Origin: Bacillus sp. FJAT-27916
Lineage (GTDB): Bacteria; Bacillota; Bacilli; Bacillales; Pradoshiaceae
Reading direction: 5' to 3'
Assembly: GCF_001183965.1 (NCBI RefSeq)
Contig: NZ_LFZV01000001.1
Location: 124,001 to 188,000 of the forward strand
DNA: 64,000 nucleotides
Shown here: in pieces, positions 33,665 through 42,709 of the stretch
How the letters are laid out: each line of letters starts with the position of its first letter
Position numbering within the stretch: position 1 is the stretch's first letter
Program-made: the position numbers and the translations under genes
The notes under the pieces: model-generated
The model's input: only the letters and a program-made list of their open reading frames with translations
Told to the model about the DNA's origin: nothing
Databases searched by the model: none

Positions 33665-34960
33665 TTGGAAAAGATCATTGTCCGCGGCGGAAACAGGTTG
33701 GAAGGTACAGTTCGAGTAGAGGGTGCTAAAAACGCCGTTTTACCTGTATTAGCTGCAACATTATTAGCAAGTGAAGGAAAAAGCGTTCTTAAAGACGTTC
33801 CGGAACTATCCGATGTATATACGATTAACGAAGTAATCCGTAACTTAAATACAGAAGTAACTTTCAGTAACAATACGGTAACCGTTGATGCTTCTAAGCC
33901 GTTATTTGATGAGGCGCCATTTGAATATGTTCGCAAAATGCGTGCTTCTGTCCTCGTGATGGGTTCCCTTTTAGCGCGTAACGGGAAAGCTCGCGTAGCA
34001 CTTCCTGGCGGCTGTGCGATTGGGTCCCGCCCGATTGACCAGCATTTAAAAGGATTCGAGGCAATGGGTGCAAAAGTCAGAGTCGGCAATGGTTTCATTG
34101 AAGCAGAGGTTGATGGTCGTCTTAAAGGTGCGAAGATTTATTTGGACTTCCCAAGTGTGGGTGCAACAGAAAACATTATGATGGCAGCTGCTCTAGCCGA
34201 TGGTCTAACGATTCTTGAGAACTGCGCAAAAGAGCCTGAAATTGTTGATTTGGCGAACTACTTGAACAAAATGGGCGCTAAAGTGAAAGGTGCTGGCACA
34301 GCAACGATTCGCATTGAAGGTGTAGACAAACTTTACGGTACAGAACATCACATTATCCCAGACCGTATCGAAGCAGGAACATTCATGGTTGCTGCGGCAA
34401 TTACAGGAGGAAATGTCCTAGTACAAGGAGCCGTTTTAGAACATTTATCATCCCTTGTTGCCAAAATGGAAGAGATGGGTATTATCGTTCAGGAAGAGAA
34501 AGATGGTCTTCGTGTAATTGGTCCAGATATCATGAAAGCTGTGGATATCAAGACAATGCCACACCCAGGTTTCCCAACAGATATGCAATCACAGATGATG
34601 GCCCTATTGCTTCGTGCAAAAGGCACAAGCATGATCACAGAGACGGTCTTCGAAAACCGCTTCATGCATGTGGAGGAATTCCGCCGCATGAACGCTGACA
34701 TCAAGATTGATGGGCGCTCTGTTATCATTTCCGGTGATGCGAACCTGCAAGGAGCAGAAGTTTCTGCAACGGATTTACGTGCAGCTGCAGCCTTGATCCT
34801 ATCTGGATTAGTGGCTGATGGCGTTACCCGCGTAACTGAGCTTAAGCATCTTGACCGCGGATACGTAAACTTCCACGGAAAATTGGCATCCTTAGGTGCA
34901 GACATCGAACGCATTAATGAAACAAAGGAACAAACCGAAATTATCGCTGAAAATGCCTAA
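33665..34960 (+). CDS. murA: UDP-N-acetylglucosamine 1-carboxyvinyltransferase
   Basis: Transfers enolpyruvate from PEP to UDP-GlcNAc, the first committed step of peptidoglycan synthesis. The loop [24 protein letters not shown] contains the fosfomycin-target Cys; [13 protein letters not shown] is the substrate Lys region. The start is TTG at 33665 with GGAGGGG 7 nt upstream. The position next to ywmB and spoIID identifies it as the MurAA copy. Confidence 0.95.
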   Translation: MEKIIVRGGNRLEGTVRVEGAKNAVLPVLAATLLASEGKSVLKDVPELSDVYTINEVIRNLNTEVTFSNNTVTVDASKPLFDEAPFEYVRKMRASVLVMGSLLARNGKARVALPGGCAIGSRPIDQHLKGFEAMGAKVRVGNGFIEAEVDGRLKGAKIYLDFPSVGATENIMMAAALADGLTILENCAKEPEIVDLANYLNKMGAKVKGAGTATIRIEGVDKLYGTEHHIIPDRIEAGTFMVAAAITGGNVLVQGAVLEHLSSLVAKMEEMGIIVQEEKDGLRVIGPDIMKAVDIKTMPHPGFPTDMQSQMMALLLRAKGTSMITETVFENRFMHVEEFRRMNADIKIDGRSVIISGDANLQGAEVSATDLRAAAALILSGLVADGVTRVTELKHLDRGYVNFHGKLASLGADIERINETKEQTEIIAENA

Positions 34961-34982
34961 TTTTATTCATAGCAATGTATCG

Positions 34983-35010
34983 AAAGCCAGGCTCATGGTC
35001 TGGCTTTTTT
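34983..35010 (+). terminator. Rho-independent terminator of murA
   Basis: AAAGCCAG pairs with CTGGCTTT, then T's. Confidence 0.88.
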
Positions 35011-35064
35011 GCATTGCGTACTCCATTCTATGAAAAGGATATCCTAAAAAGACATATCAACAGC

Positions 35065-35273
35065 TTATGCACAATTATCCACAGACTAACTCACAAATTT
35101 TCAACAAGTTATGCACATGGTAGGCTTAGTTATGCACAGGATTATCCACATATTCATTGGTAAAAATGACACTTCAAAAAAATAAACATGATTACACTAA
35201 GTTTGAGAGTGAAATTTTTGTAGGAATTCGTCTAAAAATATTTTTCCACGATTTATCCACAAAGTTATACACA
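35065..35273 (+). promoter_or_regulatory. Cluster of seven same-oriented DnaA boxes
   Basis: TTATCCACA occurs at 35075-35083, 35142-35150 and 35253-35261; TTATGCACA at 35065-35073, 35109-35117 and 35130-35138; TTATACACA at 35265-35273. All are on the plus strand within 209 bp in the murA-spoIID gap. This density rivals a replication-origin or regulatory DnaA-box cluster. No dnaA or dnaN is nearby, so it is not the main oriC by gene context. Confidence 0.82.
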
Positions 35274-35347
35274 GCATGTTGATAATGGGGATAATTGTTT
35301 GAAAATAATGAAAGTTTGATAGAATGTTAGGAAGGAGGTGAATCAGA

Positions 35348-35512
35348 ATGAAAAATCTAGACAACAGTCTGCTCATCAAAATCATCCTGTTGCTGGTTAT
35401 TGCCATCATCATCTTCAAATTAGTGAATGTCCTATTAAACCTCATTCTTGCCGCAGCTTTCGTCTTCATACTCATAGCTTCTATTCGAGAATACCAAAAA
35501 CGAAAGGGCTAA
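35348..35512 (+). CDS. Small hydrophobic membrane protein (54 aa)
   Basis: ATG 35348 follows a perfect AAGGAGGTGA ribosome binding site (35332-35341) by 6 nt and encodes 54 residues beginning MKNLDNSLLIK, then about 35 almost continuous hydrophobic residues (two helices or one long hairpin) and the basic tail REYQKRKG. I do not recognise a family. It lies between the DnaA-box cluster and the SigE-type promoter of spoIID, so it may be expressed from a separate promoter. Confidence 0.7.
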   Translation: MKNLDNSLLIKIILLLVIAIIIFKLVNVLLNLILAAAFVFILIASIREYQKRKG

Positions 35513-35518
35513 CCTGTA

Positions 35519-35546
35519 CATATTTCCCGCTGTCAGTTCATACATA
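35519..35546 (+). promoter_or_regulatory. Candidate SigE promoter of spoIID
   Basis: CATATT (35519-35524), a 14-nt spacer and CATACATA (35539-35546) match the SigE pattern KMATATT-N14-CATACANT well. It lies 43 nt before the spoIID ATG. Confidence 0.65.
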
Positions 35547-35588
35547 TGAAGAGTATTGGATAACTGAATAGAGGGGAGAAAGCCATAT

Positions 35589-36605
35589 ATGAAGCATTGG
35601 AAGCCAGTCCTTGTCACACTAAGCGTCATTGCCGTTGTTGTTATTCTTATACCAGCTCTCCTGGTGGCACCTTTCTCAGATAAGAAGGAAACCGCCGCAC
35701 AACCAGCATCAACACCGAAGGAAAAGCCAAAGGAGGATGATCCCATGGCAAGTATTAATGTATTCCGTAATAAAACCAATACGGTCGAAACCGTCAATCT
35801 AGAGGATTACGTCGTCGGGGTCGTCGCTGCTGAAATGCCGGCAAGCTTCGAGATGGAGGCGCTGAAAGCACAGGCATTGACGGCCAGGACGTTTGTGACA
35901 AAGACCTTAACGGCCCAAAAGAAAAAGGATCTCCCATCAAATGCTGACATCACCGATACGGTCAATGACCAAGTATACTTAAGTGATGAGGAGCTTCGGG
36001 CACAGTGGGGCAATCAATATGAGGAAAAGCGAAAAAGGATTGAAGAGGCTGTCCAAGCGACGAGAGGGCAGATTCTGACGTATAAGGATGAATTAATCAC
36101 ACCATCCTTCTTCTCCACAAGCAACGGCTACACGGAAAATTCAGAGGACTATTGGCAGAATCCGCTCCCATACCTGCGCAGTGTCGAAAGTCCATGGGAT
36201 AAAGATTCACCCAAATATCTTCAAGAAACAAAGATGGCCTTGAATGAATTTGAGCGCATGCTCGGCATCCAGGTCGGCAGCAAGACCGACATCGGCCAGA
36301 TTATCTCCCGCACCGAAGGAAAGCGAATCGCTCAAATCAAAATCGGCGGCAAGACACTCACCGGCAAAGAGGTTCGTGAAAAGCTCAACCTCAAATCGAG
36401 CGACTTCACCTGGTACCGAAAAGGAAATGATATCGTCATCACAACAAAGGGCTACGGCCATGGCGTCGGTATGAGCCAATACGGAGCGAACGGTATGGCA
36501 AAGGAAGGAAAGACCTACAAGGACATCCTCGCGCACTACTATAAGGATATCAGCATCAAGGAGGCAACTGCTTACCTGCCCACCTATACTACTGCGAAGA
36601 AATAA
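35589..36605 (+). CDS. spoIID: Stage II sporulation protein D (lytic transglycosylase)
   Basis: A mother-cell enzyme of the DMP engulfment complex that cleaves glycan strands after SpoIIP has removed stem peptides. It has an N-terminal membrane anchor (residues 7-28), a short linker, and the SpoIID domain: [30 protein letters not shown] with the catalytic Glu, and the C-terminal [17 protein letters not shown] motif. 338 residues; GAGGGGAGAAAG upstream. Confidence 0.95.
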   Translation: MKHWKPVLVTLSVIAVVVILIPALLVAPFSDKKETAAQPASTPKEKPKEDDPMASINVFRNKTNTVETVNLEDYVVGVVAAEMPASFEMEALKAQALTARTFVTKTLTAQKKKDLPSNADITDTVNDQVYLSDEELRAQWGNQYEEKRKRIEEAVQATRGQILTYKDELITPSFFSTSNGYTENSEDYWQNPLPYLRSVESPWDKDSPKYLQETKMALNEFERMLGIQVGSKTDIGQIISRTEGKRIAQIKIGGKTLTGKEVREKLNLKSSDFTWYRKGNDIVITTKGYGHGVGMSQYGANGMAKEGKTYKDILAHYYKDISIKEATAYLPTYTTAKK

Positions 36606-36632
36606 AGGACTGCTGCGGCAGTCTTTTTTTTT
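36606..36632 (+). terminator. Rho-independent terminator of spoIID
   Basis: GGACTGC pairs with GCAGTCT across TGCG, followed by a run of T's. Confidence 0.88.
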
Positions 36633-36683
36633 TGCATACTTTTAATAGAAAATGCATAAACTAAAAAATTTTTCCTGTCTCAT

Positions 36684-36713
36684 GTATATATTTTCTGAAA
36701 AGTGTTCAGAATG
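36684..36713 (+). promoter_or_regulatory. Candidate SigF promoter of spoIIQ
   Basis: GTATA (36684-36688), a 15-nt spacer and GTTCAGAATG (36704-36713). It differs from the SigF consensus at the same -10 position (GT for GG) as the spoIIR promoter in this window. Confidence 0.5.
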
Positions 36714-36731
36714 ATGCCAGAGGTGATGAAA

Positions 36732-37520
36732 ATGAGAGAGGAAGAAAAGAAGCGATCTTCTCAATCGTCAAAATGGAAAGGTATCACAAAGAAACGTTGG
36801 TTCTTACCAGCAATCTATATTACAAGTGCAGCCGTCCTTTTGACAGGAGTTTTAGTGTATCAAGCAAGTGATGATGAATTCACAAAAGAGCCATCTGAAA
36901 CAAGACAGAACATAACAAGCGAAGGAACAGAGCCATCCATTGAAGTAAATAATTCACTTGAAACATTTACAATCCCAATGGCGGAAGCTGATTCAGCTGT
37001 CATCAAGAAGGAATTCTATGATGTCAACGGTGATACAAAACAGCAAGAGGCATCACTCGTTTTCTATAATAATACGTATCAGCCAAATACAGGCATTGAC
37101 TACGCCATGAAAGATGGCAAAGAATTCGAAGTCATCGCATCCATGAGCGGTAAGGTAACATCTGTTCAAGAAGACGCATTGCTTGGAAACAGCATCGTCA
37201 TTGAACACGAAAAAGGCATGGAAACTCATTACTCTTCCGTAACTGATATTGAAGTCAAGGAAGGCGAAACAGTCAAACAAGGCGAAGCAATCGCGAAAAG
37301 TTCCACAAGCGGAATCAATGCTGAAGCCGGCAACCATGTCCACTTTGAAATCAGGAAAGACCAAACAGCCGTCAATCCATTAGACTATCTCGACAAACCG
37401 TTAAGTTCATTAAAAGCTGACCAATCAAAAGCAGAAGAAAAAGCAGCTGATCAAAAAGATGAAAAAACTACAACTGAAGATAGCGACAGTACAGAAACTG
37501 GAGAAGAAACCGGTAACTAA
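36732..37520 (+). CDS. spoIIQ: Stage II sporulation protein Q
   Basis: A forespore membrane protein that pairs with SpoIIIAH across the intermembrane space in engulfment and the feeding-tube channel. A single membrane helix (WFLPAIYITSAAVLLTGVLVYQ) is followed by a degenerate LytM/M23 domain: the first zinc His is Asn in PNTGIDYAMKDG, while the second motif GNHVHFEIRKD is kept. This loss is also known in B. subtilis SpoIIQ and implies no peptidase activity. An acidic Ser/Thr/Glu tail ends the protein. The start is ATG 36732 (MREEEKK) after GAGGTGA; the open frame begins earlier at 36702, inside the promoter. Confidence 0.94.
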   Translation: MREEEKKRSSQSSKWKGITKKRWFLPAIYITSAAVLLTGVLVYQASDDEFTKEPSETRQNITSEGTEPSIEVNNSLETFTIPMAEADSAVIKKEFYDVNGDTKQQEASLVFYNNTYQPNTGIDYAMKDGKEFEVIASMSGKVTSVQEDALLGNSIVIEHEKGMETHYSSVTDIEVKEGETVKQGEAIAKSSTSGINAEAGNHVHFEIRKDQTAVNPLDYLDKPLSSLKADQSKAEEKAADQKDEKTTTEDSDSTETGEETGN

Positions 37521-37528
37521 TGGTCATC

Positions 37529-37564
37529 ACACCCTTGGGCGATAATTCGCCCAAGGGTGTTTTT
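37529..37564 (+). terminator. Rho-independent terminator of spoIIQ
   Basis: A perfect 14-bp stem, ACACCCTTGGGCGA with TCGCCCAAGGGTGT, loop TAAT, then T's. Confidence 0.95.
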
Positions 37565-37916
37565 ATTCGACGGATATCCATCTATTTCTCGGGAAATATC
37601 CTCATTATAATTTCCAAAAGTAGGCGAATGCCAGCGATATTTGTAATGGCCAGGCATATGATTTAATAGGCAGACCAGGGAAAAAGAAGGCGTTATCTTG
37701 TCCTTATTGTGGATTTTGTGCATAAACATGGAACCAAGCTAATAAACTGTTACAAACCTGAATTAGCGAGAGAGGGCTCTAGAGGTGGGAATCGTCATAT
37801 TCTATCAGCGATCTAAGAAAAGTTAACACTCTTTCTATATAAGCATTCATTTTTATTTATAAGCCGCGAGTCTCTATCTTGTACTCCTCTTATTACAAAT
37901 AGGGAGGGCGAGTGAA
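37565..37916. other. Interval between spoIIQ and spoIIID
   Basis: About 350 bp without a supported gene. A CATATT element at about 37796 resembles a SigE -35 but has no good -10 at 14 nt, so I do not call a promoter. Confidence 0.4.
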
Positions 37917-38183
37917 TTGCACGATTACATCAAAGAAAGAACTATCAAGATTGGGAAGTATATCGTGGAAACGAGAAAAACTGTTCGCGTGATTGCGAAG
38001 GAGTTTGGTGTATCCAAAAGTACTGTCCATAAGGATTTGACGGAGCGTCTGCCGGATATTAATGCGGAGTTGGCCAATGAGGTGAAGGAGATTCTTGATT
38101 ATCATAAGTCGATCAGGCATCTTCGAGGGGGAGAGGCGACGAAGCAGAAGTATCGGAAGGCAGAGGAGGAGCCGGTTCAATGA
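37917..38183 (+). CDS. spoIIID: Stage III sporulation DNA-binding regulator
   Basis: A small mother-cell transcription factor that acts between SigE and SigK. The 88-residue protein is almost identical to B. subtilis SpoIIID over its first 75 residues, including the helix-turn-helix VRVIAKEFGVSKSTVHKDLTERLP and the basic C-terminal YHKSIRHLRGGEATK. The start is TTG at 37917 with GGGAGGG 8 nt upstream. It precedes mbl as in B. subtilis, but a 1.4-kb repeat region separates them here. Confidence 0.96.
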   Translation: MHDYIKERTIKIGKYIVETRKTVRVIAKEFGVSKSTVHKDLTERLPDINAELANEVKEILDYHKSIRHLRGGEATKQKYRKAEEEPVQ

Positions 38184-38208
38184 GACTGGCTGTGCAGATG
38201 ATGTGTTG

Positions 38209-38233
38209 AAGGGCCGGTTTGTCGGCCTTTTTA
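38209..38233 (+). terminator. Rho-independent terminator of spoIIID
   Basis: AAGGGCCG pairs with CGGCCTT (one bulge), then TTT. Confidence 0.7.
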
Positions 38234-38258
38234 TTATGGGGAGATTTATGTTCGAACG

Positions 38259-38383
38259 CATTCCCACCGGATTGGGCTGCGCTTTCCGTGGGGGAAGCTG
38301 CTTTAGCCTGTTCGCCTGCGGCAGAACGGTCTCATGCCTGCTTCCTTCTCCCACAGGAGTCTTCGCCCAATCCCGCGTGAATG
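38259..38383 (+). repeat. Long-hairpin repeat, copy 1
   Basis: About 125 bp with imperfect terminal inverted repeats (CATTCCCACCGGATTGGGC and GCCCAATCCCGCGTGAATG) and an internal complementary pair (CCGTGGGGGAAG with CTTCTCCCACAGG). It is followed by a conserved flank GGTGGAGAGAGAATGTG. Confidence 0.85.
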
Positions 38384-38481
38384 GGTGGGTGGAGAGAGAA
38401 TGTGTGGCTTTTAAAATACAAGGGGGGCATTCACGCTTCACCGCCATCTACTCGTTTAGATGTGGATAGAGGGTCCTAACG

Positions 38482-38606
38482 CATTCCCGCCAGATTGGGC
38501 TGCGCTTTCCGTGGGGGAAGCTGCTTTAGCCTCCTCGCCTGCGGCAGAACGGTCTCAGACCTGCTTCCTTCTCCCACAGGAGTCTTCGCCCAATCCTGCG
38601 GGAATG
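38482..38606 (+). repeat. Long-hairpin repeat, copy 2
   Basis: Same element 223 bp downstream of copy 1, nearly identical, terminal arms CATTCCCGCCAGATTGGGC and GCCCAATCCTGCGGGAATG. Reading frames that cross these copies are artefacts of the repeat. Confidence 0.87.
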
Positions 38607-38707
38607 GATGGGTGGAGAGAGAATGTGCGGCTTTTAAAATACATGGACTAACATTCATCAGCCTTCTCCATCGAGTCATTTTTATGATGTGATGAGTCGT
38701 TCTAACG

Positions 38708-38830
38708 CATTCCCGCAGGATTGGACTTCGCTTTCCGCGGGGGAAGCGCTGAGCCTGTTCGCCTGCGGCAGAACGGTCTCAGACCTGCTTCCTTCTCCCA
38801 CAGGAGTCTTCGCCCAATCCTGCGGGAATG
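38708..38830 (+). repeat. Long-hairpin repeat, copy 3
   Basis: Third direct copy 226 bp further on, with a perfect 17-bp terminal inverted repeat (CATTCCCGCAGGATTGG with its complement). It has the same 3' flank as copies 1 and 2. Confidence 0.87.
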
Positions 38831-39159
38831 GATGGGTGGAGAGAGAATGTGCAGCCTCTAAAAGACAAGGGTAGCATTCATAACAGGTTGGGACATACTT
38901 ACAATGAGAGAAATGCTAAGCCTCCTTGCCTTATTCAGCGTCGGTGGGTACAGACAATATAAACATTGCCGTATGTTGAATAGCGAGCTGAACATAATAA
39001 CAGAATCCATTCAAATTGAGTTATTCACATGTGGACAGTTTTCGCTTGTATAGAGTATTTCAAAATCAAAGAATAAAAAGGTACATCCCATCCCAATCAT
39101 TCACCTCATGTGAACAAGTAATACATGAACCTCGCTAAATTTAATAACCCACCCAATGA

Positions 39160-39275
39160 TTGCAGCGGAAGACGGCGACTCCTACGGGAAAAGCTTGAAC
39201 TGAAGACCCTGCAGGAGCGACTCTCGACGAGGAGGCTGAAGCCAAGCCCGCGGAAAGCGCCGTCTACAGCGAAAA
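39160..39275 (-). repeat. Long-hairpin repeat, related copy 4 in opposite orientation
   Basis: Read on the minus strand it shares the core elements CGCTTTCCGCGGG, AGCCTCCTCG and CCCGTAGGAGTC with copies 1-3, but its terminal stem is a different one (AGACGGCG at 39170-39177 with CGCCGTCT at 39258-39265). Confidence 0.75.
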
Positions 39276-39562
39276 TCACTTAGAAAGCTCCCCAAAAGTG
39301 TCACTTCAAACAAACTCACACTTACCAATAAACCAACCATAAATAATCCTTTTGTGTAAAAACAACTTAAATTAAGCAAAAATAGAACGTTTGCACTATT
39401 TACCATAAAAATTATTTTAAAACAACTCTTGAATTTCATTTTTTACCCTAAATAGTCCAAAATTTTAAGCGAAAAGTTCCTTTTTTTCAACAAAATATGA
39501 TAAAATTCTTAATTAGTACAGAAGTAGGAAACTGATTGTTTCTTGAGGAGGATTATTCGTTT

Positions 39563-40564
39563 ATGTTTTCGAGAGATATTGGGATCGATTTGGGCACGGC
39601 GAATGTGCTCATCCACGTAAAGGGTAAGGGCATCGTTTTAAATGAGCCCTCTGTTGTTGCGCTTGATAAGAACACAAATCGAGTGCTGGCTGTTGGAGAA
39701 GAAGCGCGTCGCATGGTTGGACGGACACCGGGAAACATCATCGCGATTCGCCCATTGAAGGATGGCGTCATTGCAGACTTTGATGTGACGGAATCCATGC
39801 TGAAGTATTTCATTAACAAGCTGGATGTGAAAGGTGTATTAACAAAGCCGCGCATCCTCATTTGCTGCCCGACAAACATCACAAGTGTTGAGCAGAAGGC
39901 CATTCGTGAAGCGGCTGAGAAGAGCGGCGGCAAGAAGGTTTATTTAGAAGAAGAGCCGAAGATTGCGGCAATCGGTGCTGGAATGGATATCTTCCAGCCA
40001 AGTGGTAACATGGTTATTGACATCGGCGGTGGAACAACGGATATCGCCGTTCTTTCCATGGGTGACATCGTAACATCTGCATCCATCAAAATGGCCGGCG
40101 ATAAATTCGATGCCGAGATTTTAAATTACATCAAGCGTAAATACAAGCTATTAATCGGTGAACGGACAGCAGAGGATATTAAAGTCAAAGTAGCAACGGT
40201 ATTCAAGGGATCACGCAACGAGACAATCGAGGTGCGTGGACGTGATATGGTAACTGGACTTCCTAGAACCATCACGGTTGGTTCAGAGGAAATTGAAGAA
40301 GCCTTACGTGAATCCATTTATGTTATTGTTCATGCAGCTAAGACGGTTCTTGAACAAACTCCTCCAGAATTATCAGCAGATATCATTGACCGCGGAATCA
40401 TCCTGACTGGCGGCGGCGCTTTGCTTCACGGCATTGAGCAGCTGATGGCAGATGAATTGAGAGTTCCTGTCATCATCGCAGAAAGTCCAATGGATTGCGT
40501 GGCCATCGGTACAGGCATCATGCTTGAGAACATCGACAGAATAGCACGACGTAAACTAGTTTAA
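39563..40564 (+). CDS. mbl: MreB-like cytoskeletal protein Mbl
   Basis: An actin-like ATPase that guides cylindrical cell-wall synthesis in rods. Phosphate-binding motifs GIDLGTANVLIHVKGKG and IDIGGGTTDIAVLS, and the adenosine motif ILTGGGALLHGI, are all present in 333 residues. The ATG at 39563 follows GAGGAGGA by 10 nt. The neighbours spoIIID and flhO identify it as Mbl rather than MreB. Confidence 0.95.
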   Translation: MFSRDIGIDLGTANVLIHVKGKGIVLNEPSVVALDKNTNRVLAVGEEARRMVGRTPGNIIAIRPLKDGVIADFDVTESMLKYFINKLDVKGVLTKPRILICCPTNITSVEQKAIREAAEKSGGKKVYLEEEPKIAAIGAGMDIFQPSGNMVIDIGGGTTDIAVLSMGDIVTSASIKMAGDKFDAEILNYIKRKYKLLIGERTAEDIKVKVATVFKGSRNETIEVRGRDMVTGLPRTITVGSEEIEEALRESIYVIVHAAKTVLEQTPPELSADIIDRGIILTGGGALLHGIEQLMADELRVPVIIAESPMDCVAIGTGIMLENIDRIARRKLV

Positions 40565-40581
40565 TCAATCACTCCTTAGAG

Positions 40582-40613
40582 GACCCGGCAGGACGTATGG
40601 CCGGGTCTTATTT
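40582..40613 (+). terminator. Rho-independent terminator of mbl
   Basis: GACCCGGC pairs with GCCGGGTC, followed by TTATTTTT. Confidence 0.88.
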
Positions 40614-40661
40614 TTATGCCGGTAATTAGGTCGAAAGTCTGTGTACGATTGCCTGCGGATT

Positions 40662-40669
40662 CCCGATAT
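40662..40669 (+). promoter_or_regulatory. Candidate SigD -10 element for flhO-flhP
   Basis: CCCGATAT differs from the SigD -10 consensus GCCGATAT only at the first base and lies 43 nt before the flhO ATG. The -35 region (consensus TAAA) is not convincing. Flagellar content supports the call. Confidence 0.45.
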
Positions 40670-40711
40670 AAAAAGATATAGAGTAAATTGCCTTTTGGAA
40701 GAGGTGTCGAG

Positions 40712-41545
40712 ATGTTTAAGGGTTTTTACACAGCGGCTTCAGGGATGATTGCCCAGCAGCGCCGCACCGAGTTGCTGACGAATAACTTGGCGAATGCGGA
40801 GACGGTCGGCTATAAAGAGGACGAGGCGAGTGTGCGCTCGTTTCCGGCAATGCTTTTGCACAGCTATGAGAGTGAAAAGGTTCCGGTCAAGAATTCCTTC
40901 GATGTGAGGAAGTCGAGCTATGTTGGGGCGATTAATACGGGTGTATATGTTCAGGAGTCCATTCCTTCCTTTTCTCAAGGCGGGGTGAAGGAGACGAAGA
41001 ACAGCACGGATTTGGCCCTGATTGACGGGCGTCTGCCAATTGATCCAGAGACAGGTGCAGCTGGGACAGTCCTGTTCATGGTGGAGTCGGCAAATGGTCC
41101 TCTTTATACGAGAAACGGGAACTTTACACTCGATGGCAGCGGCTTTTTAACGACCGCGAGCGGCCAATACATATTGGATGAGAATGGCGGGAGGATTCAG
41201 CTTGCGTCTGAGAACTTTACGGTATCAAAGGATGGTTATATGACCGAGAATGGTCAGCAGATGGCCCGTATCGGTGCAGCCTTCAGCGCGAACCCGCAAG
41301 GAGAGCTCATTAAGGAGGGGGACGGGCTGTATCGCTTGAACGGCGGTGAGCTTGCTTCTGCCTATGAAACGGATAATGTGAGTTTCACGATGCGCCAGGG
41401 TGCGATTGAGCAATCGAATGTGGATTCATCGAAGACGATGACGGAGCTGATGACAGCTTACCGGACGTTTGAGGCGAATCAAAAGATTATTCAGGCATAT
41501 GATAAGAGCATGGATAAAGCGGTCAATGAAATTGGACGGATATAG
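40712..41545 (+). CDS. flhO: Flagellar hook-basal body protein FlhO
   Basis: An FlgF/FlgG-type rod protein of 277 residues. The N-terminal GFYTAASGMIAQQRRTELLTNNLANAETVGYKED and the C-terminal GAIEQSNVDSSKTMTELMTAYRTFEANQKIIQAYDKSMDKAVNEIGRI helices are the family's two coiled-coil ends. The ATG at 40712 (MFKGFYTAASG) follows AAGAGGTG; an open frame begins earlier at 40688. Confidence 0.93.
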   Translation: MFKGFYTAASGMIAQQRRTELLTNNLANAETVGYKEDEASVRSFPAMLLHSYESEKVPVKNSFDVRKSSYVGAINTGVYVQESIPSFSQGGVKETKNSTDLALIDGRLPIDPETGAAGTVLFMVESANGPLYTRNGNFTLDGSGFLTTASGQYILDENGGRIQLASENFTVSKDGYMTENGQQMARIGAAFSANPQGELIKEGDGLYRLNGGELASAYETDNVSFTMRQGAIEQSNVDSSKTMTELMTAYRTFEANQKIIQAYDKSMDKAVNEIGRI

Positions 41546-41557
41546 GGGGAGCGAGCG

Positions 41558-42397
41558 ATGAATAGAATGATGATAACCGCCTCAAATACGATGGGGCAGC
41601 TGCAGAAGAAGCTCGACACAGTTTCCCATAACCTCGCTAATTCGGAAACGACCGGCTATAAGAGCAAGCAGGCATACTTCTCTGACTTTCTCGTACAGGA
41701 GATAAATAATCAGGAGCGGACAGGGAAGGAGAAGGGGCGGCTGACACCAAATGGCATCCGAGTCGGCACCGGCGCTATCATGAGCCAGTCCCAACTGAAT
41801 ACAGGTCTTGGGACGATCAAAAAAACAGACCGGGATTTAGATGTGGCGCTCAATAAGGAGAATCTTTACTTCACCGTAAGCGTTCAAAACGGGGCGAATC
41901 GAGAGACGCGCTTTACAAGGGACGGCGCCTTTTATTTAAGCCCAGTCGGTGATCAGCTGCAGCTGGTTACGTCAGAAGGGTATCCGGTTCTTAATGCGAA
42001 TAATGAAGCTATCCTGATTGGATCTGACATGAAGGAGCTGACATTTGCCTCCGACGGTGAAATTCGTGTAACCTATGAAAATAATGGCACGGAAACAATT
42101 GATTTAGGCATCATCTCTGTTGAAAAACCACAATTTTTGGAAAATGTGAGCGATAATACTTTTACTCTCCCGAATAATATGGCACAATTGGGGGTAACAG
42201 AAAACGAAATTTATACCCCGCTGACCGGTGCCTTGAGAAACCAGGTTTCTCTTACGCAAGGGGCGCTCGAGCAATCGAATGTCGATGTGAGCACGGAAAT
42301 GACTGAGTTAATTCAAGTGCAGAGGCAGTATCAATTCCAATCCCGTGCCGTAAGCATGGCAGATCAAATGATGGGGCTGGTGAACGGGATTCGTTAA
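41558..42397 (+). CDS. flhP: Flagellar hook-basal body protein FlhP
   Basis: A second rod protein, 279 residues, paralogous to FlhO. TMGQLQKKLDTVSHNLANSETTGYKSKQAYFSDF at the N-terminus and GALEQSNVDVSTEMTELIQVQRQYQFQSRAVSMADQMMGLVNGIR at the C-terminus are visible. It is 12 nt after flhO, so they are cotranscribed. Confidence 0.93.
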   Translation: MNRMMITASNTMGQLQKKLDTVSHNLANSETTGYKSKQAYFSDFLVQEINNQERTGKEKGRLTPNGIRVGTGAIMSQSQLNTGLGTIKKTDRDLDVALNKENLYFTVSVQNGANRETRFTRDGAFYLSPVGDQLQLVTSEGYPVLNANNEAILIGSDMKELTFASDGEIRVTYENNGTETIDLGIISVEKPQFLENVSDNTFTLPNNMAQLGVTENEIYTPLTGALRNQVSLTQGALEQSNVDVSTEMTELIQVQRQYQFQSRAVSMADQMMGLVNGIR

Positions 42398-42409
42398 AGG
42401 AGTAGAGCA

Positions 42410-42700
42410 ATGCAAGCAGTGGTTAGTAAGAAGAACGAACAGCCAGAGTCAACTGAGCCTAATAGCCGCATAGAGAGAAAGAAAACGACTGAGGTGGAAG
42501 AGAAGATCAGGCTTCGAATTGTGCCGATTTGGGCGCGCATCCTGATTGTTGCCGTACTCGCTGTCACAGCAGCCATTGGCGGAGCCATGATTGGCTATTC
42601 GGTCATTGGTGACGGGAAAGCCGGCGATGTCTTCGAGAAATCCACATGGACTCATATTTCAGACTTAGTCAACAAGGATACGAAAACAACGGGTGAATAA
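42410..42700 (+). CDS. EpuA-like small membrane protein (annotated elsewhere as RNA polymerase subunit beta-associated)
   Basis: A 96-residue protein with a charged N-terminal cytoplasmic tail of about 40 residues, then a basic-flanked RIVPIWARILIVAVLAVTAAIGGAMIGYSVIGDG helix and a short outer tail. The RIxPIWxRILIV pattern and the neighbourhood match the EpuA family, which some databases name after RNA polymerase beta because of fused homologues; there is no evidence of polymerase function here. It follows flhP by 12 nt and ends at a terminator. Confidence 0.75.
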   Translation: MQAVVSKKNEQPESTEPNSRIERKKTTEVEEKIRLRIVPIWARILIVAVLAVTAAIGGAMIGYSVIGDGKAGDVFEKSTWTHISDLVNKDTKTTGE

Positions 42701-42709
42701 CCATGATGC

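Noticed and set aside
35065-35310. Chromosomal replication origin at the murA-spoIID DnaA boxes
   Set aside because: No dnaA, dnaN, rpmH or gidA genes are near and no clear AT-rich unwinding repeat was seen; treated as a DnaA-box cluster.
37620-37725. Short plus-strand stretch ending CPYCGFCA, like a zinc-ribbon tail
   Set aside because: A stop codon lies directly upstream in frame and no start or ribosome binding site is available; could be chance or a remnant.
38095-38874. Plus-strand frames of 60-124 codons with GRTVS-LLPSPTGVFAQS text repeated
   Set aside because: The similarity comes from the three hairpin repeats; no ribosome binding sites and no conserved protein pattern.
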